Positions 1 through 12,500 of a DNA stretch of 64,000 bases are shown here, piece by piece. The position numbers and the translations under genes are program-made. A model generated the notes under the pieces. It searched no databases and was not told where the DNA came from. It saw only the letters and a program-made list of their open reading frames with translations. Numbering within the stretch: position 1 is the first letter of the stretch; every line of letters begins with the position of its first letter. This DNA comes from Echinarachnius parma (lineage: Eukaryota > Echinodermata > Echinoidea > Clypeasteroida > Echinarachniidae): NCBI GenBank assembly GCA_037951105.1, contig JBAMJV010010137.1:56475-120474 (forward strand), in the 5' to 3' direction.

Positions 1-368
1 GGCATCATTAAAAGTCATTCGCTGTACAGGCTAATCCCATTCATCGCGTACATCGCGGAGGCTGCCATTTTATTTTTTGAAACCCGGATTTTGAATTGTT
101 CGCGCTAAAATGTTACGTCACACCCGAACAAAATGTCGGTATCTGCATGAAATACTGTTTTAATGTATAAACAAACTTAATCAAAAGCAAATAGATGGTG
201 GAGAAAATTTCCCTTTCAGAATCTATATCGCACCGCAACAACCAAGATTTTGTTACGGTCACCCGTATCCGACGTGTCAGATATTATTTTGTACTTCGTC
301 ACTCCGATTATATGGAGCACACCAAGCATACTGCGATCGTGTATTTGAACCCGTAATTCTTTCCGCAG
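1..368. other. Intron sequence upstream of first recognised receptor exon
   Basis: This is intron of the GABA-B-like receptor gene whose 5' part lies left of the window. A pyrimidine tract ending in CAG occurs near 220, but the sequence after it has no frame resembling the receptor and meets stops before 369, so I do not call an exon here. Confidence 0.4.
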
Positions 369-569
369 GCTTTCAAGCGTCAATTCTACGGGCCCAATCA
401 GATCTTCATCTTCCGCGGTTTCGCCGACAGCGACTGGTGGAGGACGTCTAAGCGGCCAGATGTAATGGTCACGTGTACCGATGACCAGATACAAGCCGTG
501 CTACAGAGCGTGATCACCGTATACTTTAGCATGAACGCGCGCCGCGAACTGGAGTCTTATACCCAACGC
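369..569 (+). CDS. GABBR2-like: GABA-B-like receptor exon: ectodomain lobe
   Basis: The exon has 67 codons, phase 0 at both ends, after TTCCGCAG and before GTAAGT. The peptide contains FKRQFYGPNQIFIFRGFADS and then DWW, matching the ectodomain segment after the 'AYK..yG' motif in GABA-B subunits. The minus-strand reading frame over the same bases is a shadow. Confidence 0.88.
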
Positions 570-3500
570 GTAAGTATAATAATGTTGTATTCATCGTTAT
601 TGTTTTTATTTGTATAAATTACTTATTCGTATGTATTCATCACTTGCCAGTACATTTAATTGTTCCCTATACAGGGTGGCCCAGAAATAACGGAACGGGG
701 TACTTGCCTTACTAAAGACTCATGATGCCCGCCATACTGCATCGAGTAACGATCAACCGTGCGCCACTGTGAGTGTGCGTTCATCCGTGTATAGAGAAGA
801 AGGGGTACTAACAATGGCGCACGCATTGAACATTACTAGTTGCTATGACGGGCATCATGTCGTCGCTGGGCAATTAAAAGGACAAATTGACGGTATCGAT
901 ACTTACTTTTTTGGAAGAAACAACACTTTGACATTTTGGGCAATTATATTGTTCAAATGCTAAATCCAGTAATCTTGTTTAGTGAAACAGTAATGTAGGA
1001 TATAAAGCGATCAAGTCGTTTATTGGGCATGAAAAAGGACAAAACGCGAATTGCCCTTTTACGCGCATTGATAATGCACAGGCAATGCGCGCGACTTGGC
1101 GCAATAATGGGCAGCTAAAAGGGCAAATCCATATTCCTTTTTATTGCCCATATCATATGCGCGTTTAGTCATGTATGCCAAACATGCAAGGGTTATTTCG
1201 TAGTCACTTGAATTAAAATTGGTTAAACTTGTGGCCGTACGCATGTGCGGATATTGTGATCAATGCTATATTCTTACGGAAAAGTAGTAAAATAACACAT
1301 TTCATTCGTTATACATTGATTCTTAACCAAATACACCTCTCGTCAGTTCGTGAAAACGAGTTTGCCCTTTTTGTTGCCCAAATACGTGCAATTTTGTCAT
1401 TTTGTCCTTTTGTTATTTTTGATTTTCTCAAAAAGTGGGGCACATATGGGAATTCTAAACATATCATCGGATAGGTTTTAAAGAACTCTATCTGAAAATA
1501 AAATAAAAACAAAATCGATATTTGACGGTACTATCGGCCATTTTGCCCTTTTTATTGCCCAGCGACGATGTGTCTTCATTATAGCAAGCACCGCGTTCCG
1601 TTATGTCTGGGCCACCCTGTATATTACATATTGCAATCTCCATAGAGTTAATGCTTGGGGCCACACAGTTCTTGTATGCACTGGTTTGACCCCTTCACAG
1701 CAGGGACCTGTGGTCCAAGGGGGTGTTTCGCAAAGATCCCAAGTCGAACTTAACACTAAGTTCGACTTAATAATTATGGAAAGCCATGTGTAGCTTCGGA
1801 ATTACACAGATTCAAGAGCCCACATGCGAATATTTAAAACTTTCCAAAACAATTCACATCAATGACTTGAAGTCTCTTTGATAAATCATTAAGTTGTACA
1901 AGTCTGTTTGTATTTATTTTGATTTAATGTAACTACCCAATGATGCCCATGTACAATTAAAAACGATTGAAAAAATTATTGTTTTGAAACTGTTTTACAA
2001 AGAAGTAAGAATTATACTGCGTTTAATCGAATTCCAATCCATAACTTAACGTGCCCGTATAATTATTTGTTTTTAACAATTCCTTCCGCAGTTTATCTTT
2101 AACTATTTTATATACATTTTCTGTATAATCTTGTAGTCCTTTCAGAATGTGATTAGTTTGTGTTTTCTAAATGATATAATCATCACCTGTACGTCCTTAA
2201 GCCGGAAATGTATTTATGTCATTCTTACAAATCCTCCGCACAACAACCTATTTTGGTATATCATGTGCATTCTGTTTTTATTCCGCGATAATGTGTGCAT
2301 TCTTAATTACATTAAACATTCCATTTATTTTAATATTCAGATATTCAGTTCAGTGAATGAGGATATATTACATACTTAATTTTACTCAAAAAGTATGGTC
2401 ATGCCATATTTTGTTTGAAATCAAAACAGTCGCCCACGTCTTTTCGCCAAGAGATGCAAAAGGTACTGAAATCGGAGATACTCCTGAACAACCGTGATGT
2501 GGCGGCCAACGCGCATGATGCCATCTGGGCGCTCGCCTACGGGTTAAACAAGTCACTCTGTTGCCTTGGTAACCGGACGCTTAGCAACTACACCTACGCG
2601 GACCGCAACCTCACGGAGGTGTTCTACCACAACATCATGCGCTCGAGCTTCTACGGGGTTTCGGTATGAATAGTAATCAGCTGATGTAGGATACTCATAC
2701 GCACATTAAACCATAATGGTTTGTGTCGCTGGGCAATGCATAGACAATTCGTGGGTGGTGAGTATTGCTGACACACCATCACATGCTTTGTACCCTGTGC
2801 GACATGGATATTGCGTGTATGGCGTGTATTAAAACGGCATGCATTAGACATATCAGTGGCACTCGCCTTAACGCAGAGAATAATTATACCAATTTTACTG
2901 CGGGGGATCATTCACCACACCTTTCACACATACATTCCCTCGTCTTGGTTTTCTCTGGTTACTTCTCTATTCACTTCATCTTTATCCATTTTTCCCACCG
3001 GGCGGACTATCGGAGGGGTAACTGTATTGTCCGGCAAGGGGTGACCCTCCCCCATTGCCTCCCCTTAGCAATACCGCGTTGTTTTTGCATACGACAAGTG
3101 CATGGAATGTAGTTACCCTTGTGCCTACATCATTGTTCTAAACCAAGCCTCCCGCCCTACAAGTCGAAAACTTCCCAATGTTAACAGTGTATACGTTAAC
3201 AAATCAAACGAAAGTCGAATTTCAAAAATGTTGATAACATAGTCATTTACAAAGTCATTGTATTGGACCCCTTTTAAAAATCAACTTCTGCTGAAAGGGC
3301 CATCGCAACCGCTCGTGGAAGTGACAATACAAAACAATACAAATAGCACCAAGAGTGAACATTTTGCAATAAAACAATCCCTAACTAGATTTTGTCCACA
3401 TTTTGTTTTATTTAATATAAACGCTTTAATGTTTATTTTATGTAATCAACAATTAAAATTTGTCAAGATGAGTTTTAAATGAGACTCGGTATCTTGGAAG

Positions 3501-6500
3501 ATTTGTAAAGAAAGTTTGCTTAGATGAGACAATTTTTGCTTCTGTCTGTGTATTTCCGTCTAAAGGGTCCAGTCGCGTTTAAAACTGACGGAGACAGAAT
3601 AGGTGCGTTCATCATACAGGAGATAGGGGTATGTACATCCAATTGTGATAGTGGTCAGTTTTATCTGGAAGGTGCTTGGTATGATAGTCTGCGGTCTGGA
3701 ACTCAAATTGTTAATTCTAGAGGTAGTTGTATGTGTATCCACGATTCTCTATATGGGCAACTCCAGCGTCACGGACATTACAAACAGACAGTATTTTCAT
3801 GACTTTCCAATACCACTACTAATTCATACCTCTACCTAATGTCTAACTTTTATTTTGATTACAAAGCAATAGCATGGTTAAGTATGCAAAAAAAGTTTCA
3901 GAACATTTATCCAATTCGTTACTGAGTAATTCTGCAAAATGTGCGCCGTCACGCACATTACAGTTTTTGGACATGACTTTTTGCATCCATATATACATCT
4001 TTGCAAAAATCTGTGAGTTCTGAGACCTCACAAAGGTGATTTAGGTATTCAATTATAGAGAAGGCAATGATGAATTGAATCCAAGTTGGATTTTGCGAAA
4101 CGGGCCAGGTATATGTGATCTAGACAACAAAACGTTGCGTCACGGACATTACATTTTTAAGCGTCACGGACATTACAGTTTGTCCGGAGGATTTGATTAA
4201 TTCAAAATTAGAGCACTCAAAAGACTGAAATTTTATTCTGAAAAGGTACTTTGATTATCAGTCATCAAATTTGGTGCCTTGAATAATAAAAATACCAGAA
4301 AATTTGGAAAATATAAGGATTTTCCTGAAATTTGCACAGGGTAGTCCCATGTGTGGAGTTTCATGTATGGTTTCCGTTTCTCCTATAAGGAGACACCCGA
4401 GAATTAAAAAAATCATGTGAACTGAAAGATATAATCATATGATCATGTTGTATGGAAAAATAATCCAGAAAAAATAAATAGGATTTGAAATAGAGCCAAT
4501 TTTTTTTTTTTAGTTCATGTCCACTTTTTCGTGGAATTGCCCATATACGACTATGTTTGGACTAATAAGCAAATGTATGATTAAAGAGAAAACATTTGAT
4601 GTGAACATTGAAAATTGTTTCAGGGACGAACACCGGCACAAGGGCTTTTTCTAGTTCATTTAGTAGAGCACCAGTCCAGCCATCCGGAAGTATCGGGTTC
4701 TTATCCTGTGAGCCCTTGTGAGTGTCTATTTCATGTATTTAAGAAAATGTATTAGAGATCTACACTATTACAATTTCATAACAGGGAAAGTAAATCAATT
4801 GCAGAAATGTCTTGCTAATTGCATTAAATCTTAATTTACAGCTGATCAATTCCCCATATTATGTTATTTAACAAGTGCATAAAACATATTCTATCTCTTC
4901 TTAAATATGTTGTTTATGCAAATAATGACGTTTCTTTAATCATAGATGGTAAGAGACTGGTCATAGGAACGCTAGATCAAGGCGAGACAATTTCATGGTC
5001 ACTTACCTCGGAAGAGATCTGGGCCACTAACGGTAAGCAACTCTTTGATTATCATTATTTTTTCTTTTCACTTTGGATAACTATTCGTTTCAAAATGAAT
5101 ATGGTTATACCATAATCAGCATTCCATATTAATCACTGCGCCCAACAAATCCGATTATTGTTCGGTATCCAAAAATGTAAATACTTGGAAGTTCAAGGCT
5201 GTTGTAAGAGGTGGTGTTTGCCTCGGAAGGTTTGTGTTTTATGAAATGTTAGTTCCAAATAAAAACACATACATGATATACAAAGTTAAGGAGGCTACAA
5301 GTTAATAGGTAGTTTATATGCAGGCTATAGTTAATTGCATAACATACTTCTTTCATGGAATACATTCATATAATTAATATGAGTTTCTATACGTTATCGG
5401 TCCTCTGTCTACCCACCTCTCTTTACCAACTCCTCACCAACTCGTTCTATATCTCTCGTTTCCATTTGTATTATTAAAAGATGGGCGTCCCCCGTTTGAT
5501 GAAAACCGTACTCAAAGGATCCTCGCGCTGCAGAAGATAAACCCGGTGATGATCATCATCATGCGAGTTCTCTGCTCCTTTGGCATCGTACTTGCTCTAT
5601 TCTTCCTGGCATTCAACATCAAGTTTCGAAAGAAGAGGTAAGACGAGGAAATAATGCTCTGTATGGAGTATCCAGAGAGAATGCACGCTATTAAGTGCCT
5701 GCCTTATTTTGCCTAATTCGTTCTTGCATTCAACATAGAGTTTCGAAATAAGAGGTACGAAGATAAAGGACTGCTCATCAGAGAGTGAGCGCACAGAGCG
5801 AGTGCACGTTACGTGCTTGTCATATAACATACAGTTCCGAAAGAAGAGAATGCTCCTCAGGGAGTGGAGAGAGTTCACGTTCAGTGCTTGATTGCACGTG
5901 GTGTTACTAAGCTGTAGGTATTTTTGCCAAGCATTCCTATCCGTACGCACTGAAGTATCGTGTAGGACTAAATAAATAAGGCTCTTAGCTTGTGGGGATG
6001 TGTGTGAATCCGATGGCAGATGTAATATTCGTATCCGCCGTGCCCTCTGGAATATGCACTATAGGGGCTACCCTTGGTAGACCAAACTATCTGTATTACT
6101 GTTAAAAGAACATCTAACAAATAAACAATGATTACTAGACAGTACAACTTCAAAACACAAGAGACACCATACACCTAAACGAGCAAAACTATTATCCGTA
6201 GGTTATTTGAAGAAAGGAGATAAAGTCTATACTATAGTAGGTAAACATTTAGCAACTAAAGGTATTTTTAAAATGCATTATGGTACACTAAAATGGTAGC
6301 AATCTCTATATATTGTTGATGTTTTTTTTTAAATCACATTTACATATATATTTATATATTCAAAGAAAAGTTGGTTCAATCTTCCAAAGGTCCAAAGTGA
6401 CCTGTGCAGTAACCACTTAGCAATGAAGACCCTCACCGGTGGCACTCCCTTGAAACTTTCGTACACTCCCTTTTTTCATATTCATTTTTGTTTTAACTTA

Positions 6501-9500
6501 CACAGACATCTAAAGATGTCGAGTCCGAATATGAACAACGTTATCATCATCGGTATTTGCCTGTCATACATGTGTGTATTCCTTCTTGGGGTCAACCTGC
6601 CGTACGAACAACAGCAGAACTACTTGCACCTTTGCGGAGTGAGTATTGTAACATTAAAACAATAACACATTATAACTGAGTACTGATCGAGGTTTTTTTT
6701 TAAATGGCAAAACATGCAGCGTACAAGGTAAAGACATATTTTCGAAATATTAACTTAAAGGAAATATATTATGTGTTCATAGTTCAATATAAGTGTTTGT
6801 CAATTTGAAATTCAGGCATTAAAGTTGCAGAAACATGCTTTACAGTCTGCACGATGTAGACATATTATCGAACTCTCAAATGAACGGGTACTAAATTCGT
6901 GGTTCAATCTATATGTGTTTGTGTTAATCGAAAATAAAAGCCATGTTCCAAAACATGGCACCGTTCGGTGGGTAGTAAAATCATGAACCAGTGATTACAA
7001 AGCAATATTATTTTCATTATCAGTGTTACCCGAGAGGAACGAGAAGAGGCGTAATGTTTGCTCTCCTCAGTATCAGTACTCGAGCAAGCTAGCATTGTAT
7101 AGTTTCACACTTTTCTTTATCACTATACCACAGTCTCGCATCTGGCTGATGTCACTGTCCTTCACCATTGCCTTTGGGGGGATGTTCACGAAGATGTGGC
7201 GAGTGTACACCATTGTTATAAGCAAGCGGACCAAGCGGCAGGTAAACATTTAAAATATAATATAAACAATTCAAACCATATGATTTGGTATAGAATATCG
7301 AGCGTGGTCTGACTGATTTATATTAATTGTTTGAATTTATGTTCTATTTTTTGTAATTCGCTAACCATGCCTTCTTATGGTGACCCTTATCAAGAGCACG
7401 TCCTCCGTACCATTAACATCTTTCCTCTCATTGGTCTTCTTTTGAAGTCTCCATACGGGCCCCCGGTAGTGTCACTACACATTGGCCGTGGACACGCATG
7501 ATCGTTCACAATTTCGAGTGAAAAGGGGTCTTTTTCGCAAGTGAACGCGATATTTAATTGCACGCGGAAATGGCCAATAGGGTAATTTTTCGTGACGATG
7601 TACGCGAAATTCGATAAATAGGGTCTTTTTTCAAGGTGATGTACACGACACGTTTATTTTCATGCACGACGATGTTCGCGAGATGTAAAACATTTCGCAA
7701 GGGTACTAGTTTTTTGTTCGTGTACTTGAAATCGTGAAAATAGAGGGTCTTTGTAAAGTATGTACCTGAAATGCAAAAATTAGGGTCTCTTTTAAAATCC
7801 ACTTTGTACTCGTTTTTTTGCGATAAAAAGGGGTCTAATTTCCTGAAAATGTACTTGAAACCCTGCAAAATAGGGGGTAATTTTCAACCTCTAGAACGAT
7901 CATGTGTCCTACCTCTGAATACGAGGTGACACCGCCGTGTACGGGCCATTCTGAATAGAGTCCATCATCATGATGCGTGTCTGGACCTCTGGACATCTTT
8001 CCTTTCATTCTTCCTTTAGTGTCAGTCTGAACAAACTGCTGTGATTAATGTTGTGTGCCACCCATTTCCTCCGCGTATTAGGCTACATGTAATTCCATTC
8101 ATGTTCCGATCCTCTTCAATTGCTCTAACACGTTGTCCTTGTTGATTTTACCCACTTCAGGTTATCAAAGACCGACATCTTCTCGCCATTCTCGCCCTCC
8201 TCCTACTTATCGATGTCATCGTCCTCGTGACCAAACAGATTCTGGATCCTTACACCGTAGTCGACGACATGATCGAACAGCGAAGGGTGAGCACGTCGAT
8301 ACTCGAATCCTTACCAATGTTTAACGAAATGAATAATTATGCCCGAACATCTTTCTTGAAGTAATCCCCGCAAATGGGCTTCCAGTGTGATAGTGGGTCA
8401 AGTTTGTGGAAGAACCGATACGATGTGATACGATGCAACACGACCTTAAGCGATTTTTTCGACGAATGTCAAATCGTTGCGAGTCGCCGTGAAAATCGTC
8501 AGTATGGGACTGGGCCTTTAGTAAGTGAGATTGGTCGATTCAGACAACGTTACAAGATCCCTTTTTATAATTCGAAATTCATCAAATTAATGTATGGATC
8601 TAGTAGGCTTGTGATTCCAAGTAAAACAACGCAAAAACTGCTAAAAAGCGTCACCAAACACGAAACATACCACGTAACCAAAATACAAAATCAGCCTGCT
8701 GACACACATTTTTGTCGTTATTATACGTCTCCAAATTGTTGATCATGAGAAACCAACCAGTTGTAATCTACTCACTACCGTTTAATGTTAGATTGTGCCT
8801 AAATCGGCCTTATCTATTAATTCAGAGAAAATTATCAAATGTGACAAATGCAAGCATATAATATATATCAAGCACCTTTTCTCATAGAAAACTTCTTTGT
8901 CCAGTGACGTCACAAAACTGGATCCATACTTTATAATGAGCGAATTATTCGAGACGCGTACGGTGAGAGAAACATTTGATTTTATTAGCATGATAAAATT
9001 TACTCGTATTTGGTACTTGGTAGTTTAAAAAGAAATGTCATTTAAACATGTGATTACAATACAACATTTGTATATTTATTGTGATACCAAGTTTTAAATG
9101 ATATATCTTTCCAAACGCATTTTCTTTTCCATCGAAAAGATAAAATGAATATCCGACATTCAATGAATAAGCATGTATAATTACATCCTTGATGTTTGTA
9201 TTATTTGAGTGGCCTATCTTGTTTTAATTACGATAATGTTTAGTTGACTATACTGTATTATAAATTATTATATATTATATATTATAAAGGCACAGGTTGG
9301 TATTTTATCTCCCACTCAAGAATGATGGCCATCGTGATAATCACACTTTGTTTTGTTTATGGTATATGAATATAATTTTCTAGACACTCATGTGATTATT
9401 CCACAAGCATGACAAGTACGTAGAGGCTGTTTAACTGATAAATGAATAGAGTCTGAAATGTACATTATCATATTAACCCTCTGAGTAAAGAGAATATGCA

Positions 9501-12500
9501 TTCAGGAAAAAATCAATTTGACCAATTTACTTGATAAGTTTATGTGAATGGCACAAAACCCCGAATTCATTTTAAATGAGACAAAATGGATTTAAGTTTG
9601 GTCCGAGTACCTATACAATTTATTCCACGATTACCTTTGAGTTGGCAAATATTCCGTGTTTCTTCAGTGCATTAACATGATTAAATGTTGATGTAAACTT
9701 CAAACTATTGAAGATTGTGCGAGGAATTCGAAAATCGTAATGATTATTTTGTACTAGTTTCAGATTGACAACCATCTCTGATTGGTGTGGTTACTCATGA
9801 TATTCACTCGTAAAGACTGTCATGCATGGGGATGCACGCCGCAGTGGCAGTTCTCAAATTTAAACTAGTGCATGTGGCACCGTGAGCAAGGCGTTCGCAA
9901 GATGGATACGCGCATCCGATTTACAAATCCGAACGGTATTTAAGCCGCTCCCTTCAAGAATGCGGCATCCCCATAGACTTTATAAATAGCCCACGAGGTT
10001 TCCGTAAGAAACGGATTAATTCATATTGACATGATGTATATGCGTACCTTTCAATTCATGACAGACCGCAATACACCGCGCCAACCTCGTTGTCTACATC
10101 AACATCTATCGGCGATGTGCCACCAAGTACAACACCATCTGGACAGCAATCCTGGTTGTCTACAAGACCTTCATCATGATCTTCGGAGCATTCCTGTCAT
10201 TTCAAACCCGGTTAGTAATATATACAACAACAAAAAAACTTCGAAAATAATCAGGGGTGTATTCTGAAAACTGTACTGTCGTTTGTATTTTATTTCTTCA
10301 CACAACACATGTGCAGTCCTTTCACTCACACGGAAACGTTCTCCTGCTATCTGTCAATACAAACTCAACAACGAATACAAGTACTTGGGTGTTACAGTAA
10401 CGGCTGATCTTCGATGGAATAAGCACTGCCAAGCAATCAGGCATAAAGCAAGTCATACACTAGGCTTATCCGCAGAACCTTATCCCCTTGCTCCAAGGAA
10501 GTGAAGACCAGGGCGTATACTGCACTAGTTCGACCTCAACTAGAGTATGGTTCTGAAGCATGGAACCCTCACACAGTCACAGTTAGCAAGTACAGAAATC
10601 AGCGGCTCGCTTTGCCCTCTGCGACTACAGAAGAACATCATCATCTTCAGTCCTGGTATCTACACTTGGATGGGACAGCCTACACAACCGCCGACCTGTC
10701 AATCAGTGTACTCTTTTATATAAGATACACAGCCAACTTGTCAGGATACCATTCCCTCCAGCAGTCAGTCGAGCCAATTATCACGGAAGACATGACCATG
10801 ACCTGAAGTATGCAGTACCAAGAGCTACAATAGATTCTTACAAATACTCCATCTTTCCAAGAACAATGTGTATCTGGAAGCAACTGCCACAACCGGTGGT
10901 CCACATCAACGGCCTGGCTGCATTTAGAGAGGCTGCCTTACCAGTCATCAGAACAATGCAGCCTCCTCCTGGGTCACATCTACTTTAAATGGACCCATGT
11001 TTTTACTTGCAGCATTTACTCCCTATATTATTGTAAATACGAGGGAAATTTTATTTATACACCATGGCACCTCCGTATAGCACACAACACTTCATCCCAG
11101 TATAACTTCCTGTGTGAGCTCCCAAAGGGATTATCGCATCAAGTATCAAGTAATGGCATACGTCCCTAAGATAATAAACCTTTAATAATGTCAGAAATAG
11201 GTATTCTGAAAATATCCTTTAATGTGTATTTTCTTTTCCTGACCACGCCCATTACTGCTGCCATAATGAAAACTTTCGCGCGTTTGCCCCCCGTGCGAAC
11301 CGCACGCTCGCTATAACACGGGAAGTACACATAATTTCAGCTACATTTTCGTAATAAATCATTCATATCTCTGTAAGGAGCGGGTGTTGTACGATGGGGT
11401 GAACGGATTCTGAAAGTTTATTTCATTATCTTTCCACTGATATATATTTCGTCTTATTTCCGTCAAAATCCAGTGATCATTTTTTTCTCAAACATGTCAC
11501 TGTTAAGCGATTTGCCTATGAGAAATGCTCGAAATTTGTGTGAATTTTGAGACCCTGCAACCTTTATTCACAGATCATGCGTGATCAAAAGTTCGTTGAA
11601 CCATGGGGTGAACGGTTATGGAAAGTTGGATAAATTCTCTTTCCGATGATATAAAGCTTCTTCTGATTGGTCAAAAATCCAGTGATCATTTTTTCTTCAA
11701 ACTTTTCTCCCAATCACAAAAGGAGTACGAATTGTGCGCCGATGACATCTTTTAAAGAGAGAGAGGGAGAGAGGATTTCTGTGCAGCGCGTGTACGTGTT
11801 GTGTGTGAGCGCGCGAGTCTTCTAATTTAAAGAGAGAGAGAGAGAGAGAGGATTTAAAGAGAGAGGGGGTGAGAGGATTTCTATGCAGAGCGTGCGTTAC
11901 ACGATCCGCACACAAAATGTGCGGTTTATTTTTTGCTCATTTTGGCCCGAAAGTTTTCATTATGCTTAATTAACCAATCAAAATCGTTTTTGTAAAGCGC
12001 TAATGCTCCTCTCGGCCAATCAAAGTGTGTTAAAATATTTGTGATGACCTTTTCCAAAAATCAACACCAACGTGCAAGAATATCAATGTCTGTGTGAATA
12101 TTTTGCATGTAATTAAACTAGCCTTTGTTGTATAAGTTGGCTCACGAGCGATTCCTTCCCAACGTATGAATGATGTTATGTTATTTGTGTTATTACCAAT
12201 CCCTTCCACAGCAATATTTCAGTCCCAGCTCTTAACGACAGCTACTACGTGGGGCTATCCATCTATAACGCATGCGTATGCTGCGCGGTCGCCGTACCAC
12301 TGTCGATCTTCAACCGGAACTCCCTCAACTCCACATACATCGTGACGTCATGCCTGATGGTCTCCTGCTCAACTTCCATCATGTGCACTCTCTTCTTTCC
12401 AAAGGTAATGATTTGTTCGTTAACATGTTCCCTGCTAGATTTTGAAATCCCTATGTACTTTGTATAATATACTCAACCAGATTCACGTAGGCAAGGGGTT

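Noticed and set aside
216..494. 92-codon open frame on the minus strand
   Set aside because: It overlaps the receptor exon in antisense; the plus-strand frame has clear family motifs and proper splice sites.
8374..8742. 122-codon open frame in receptor intron
   Set aside because: No family resemblance, no splice signals in phase, no repeat similarity; likely chance.
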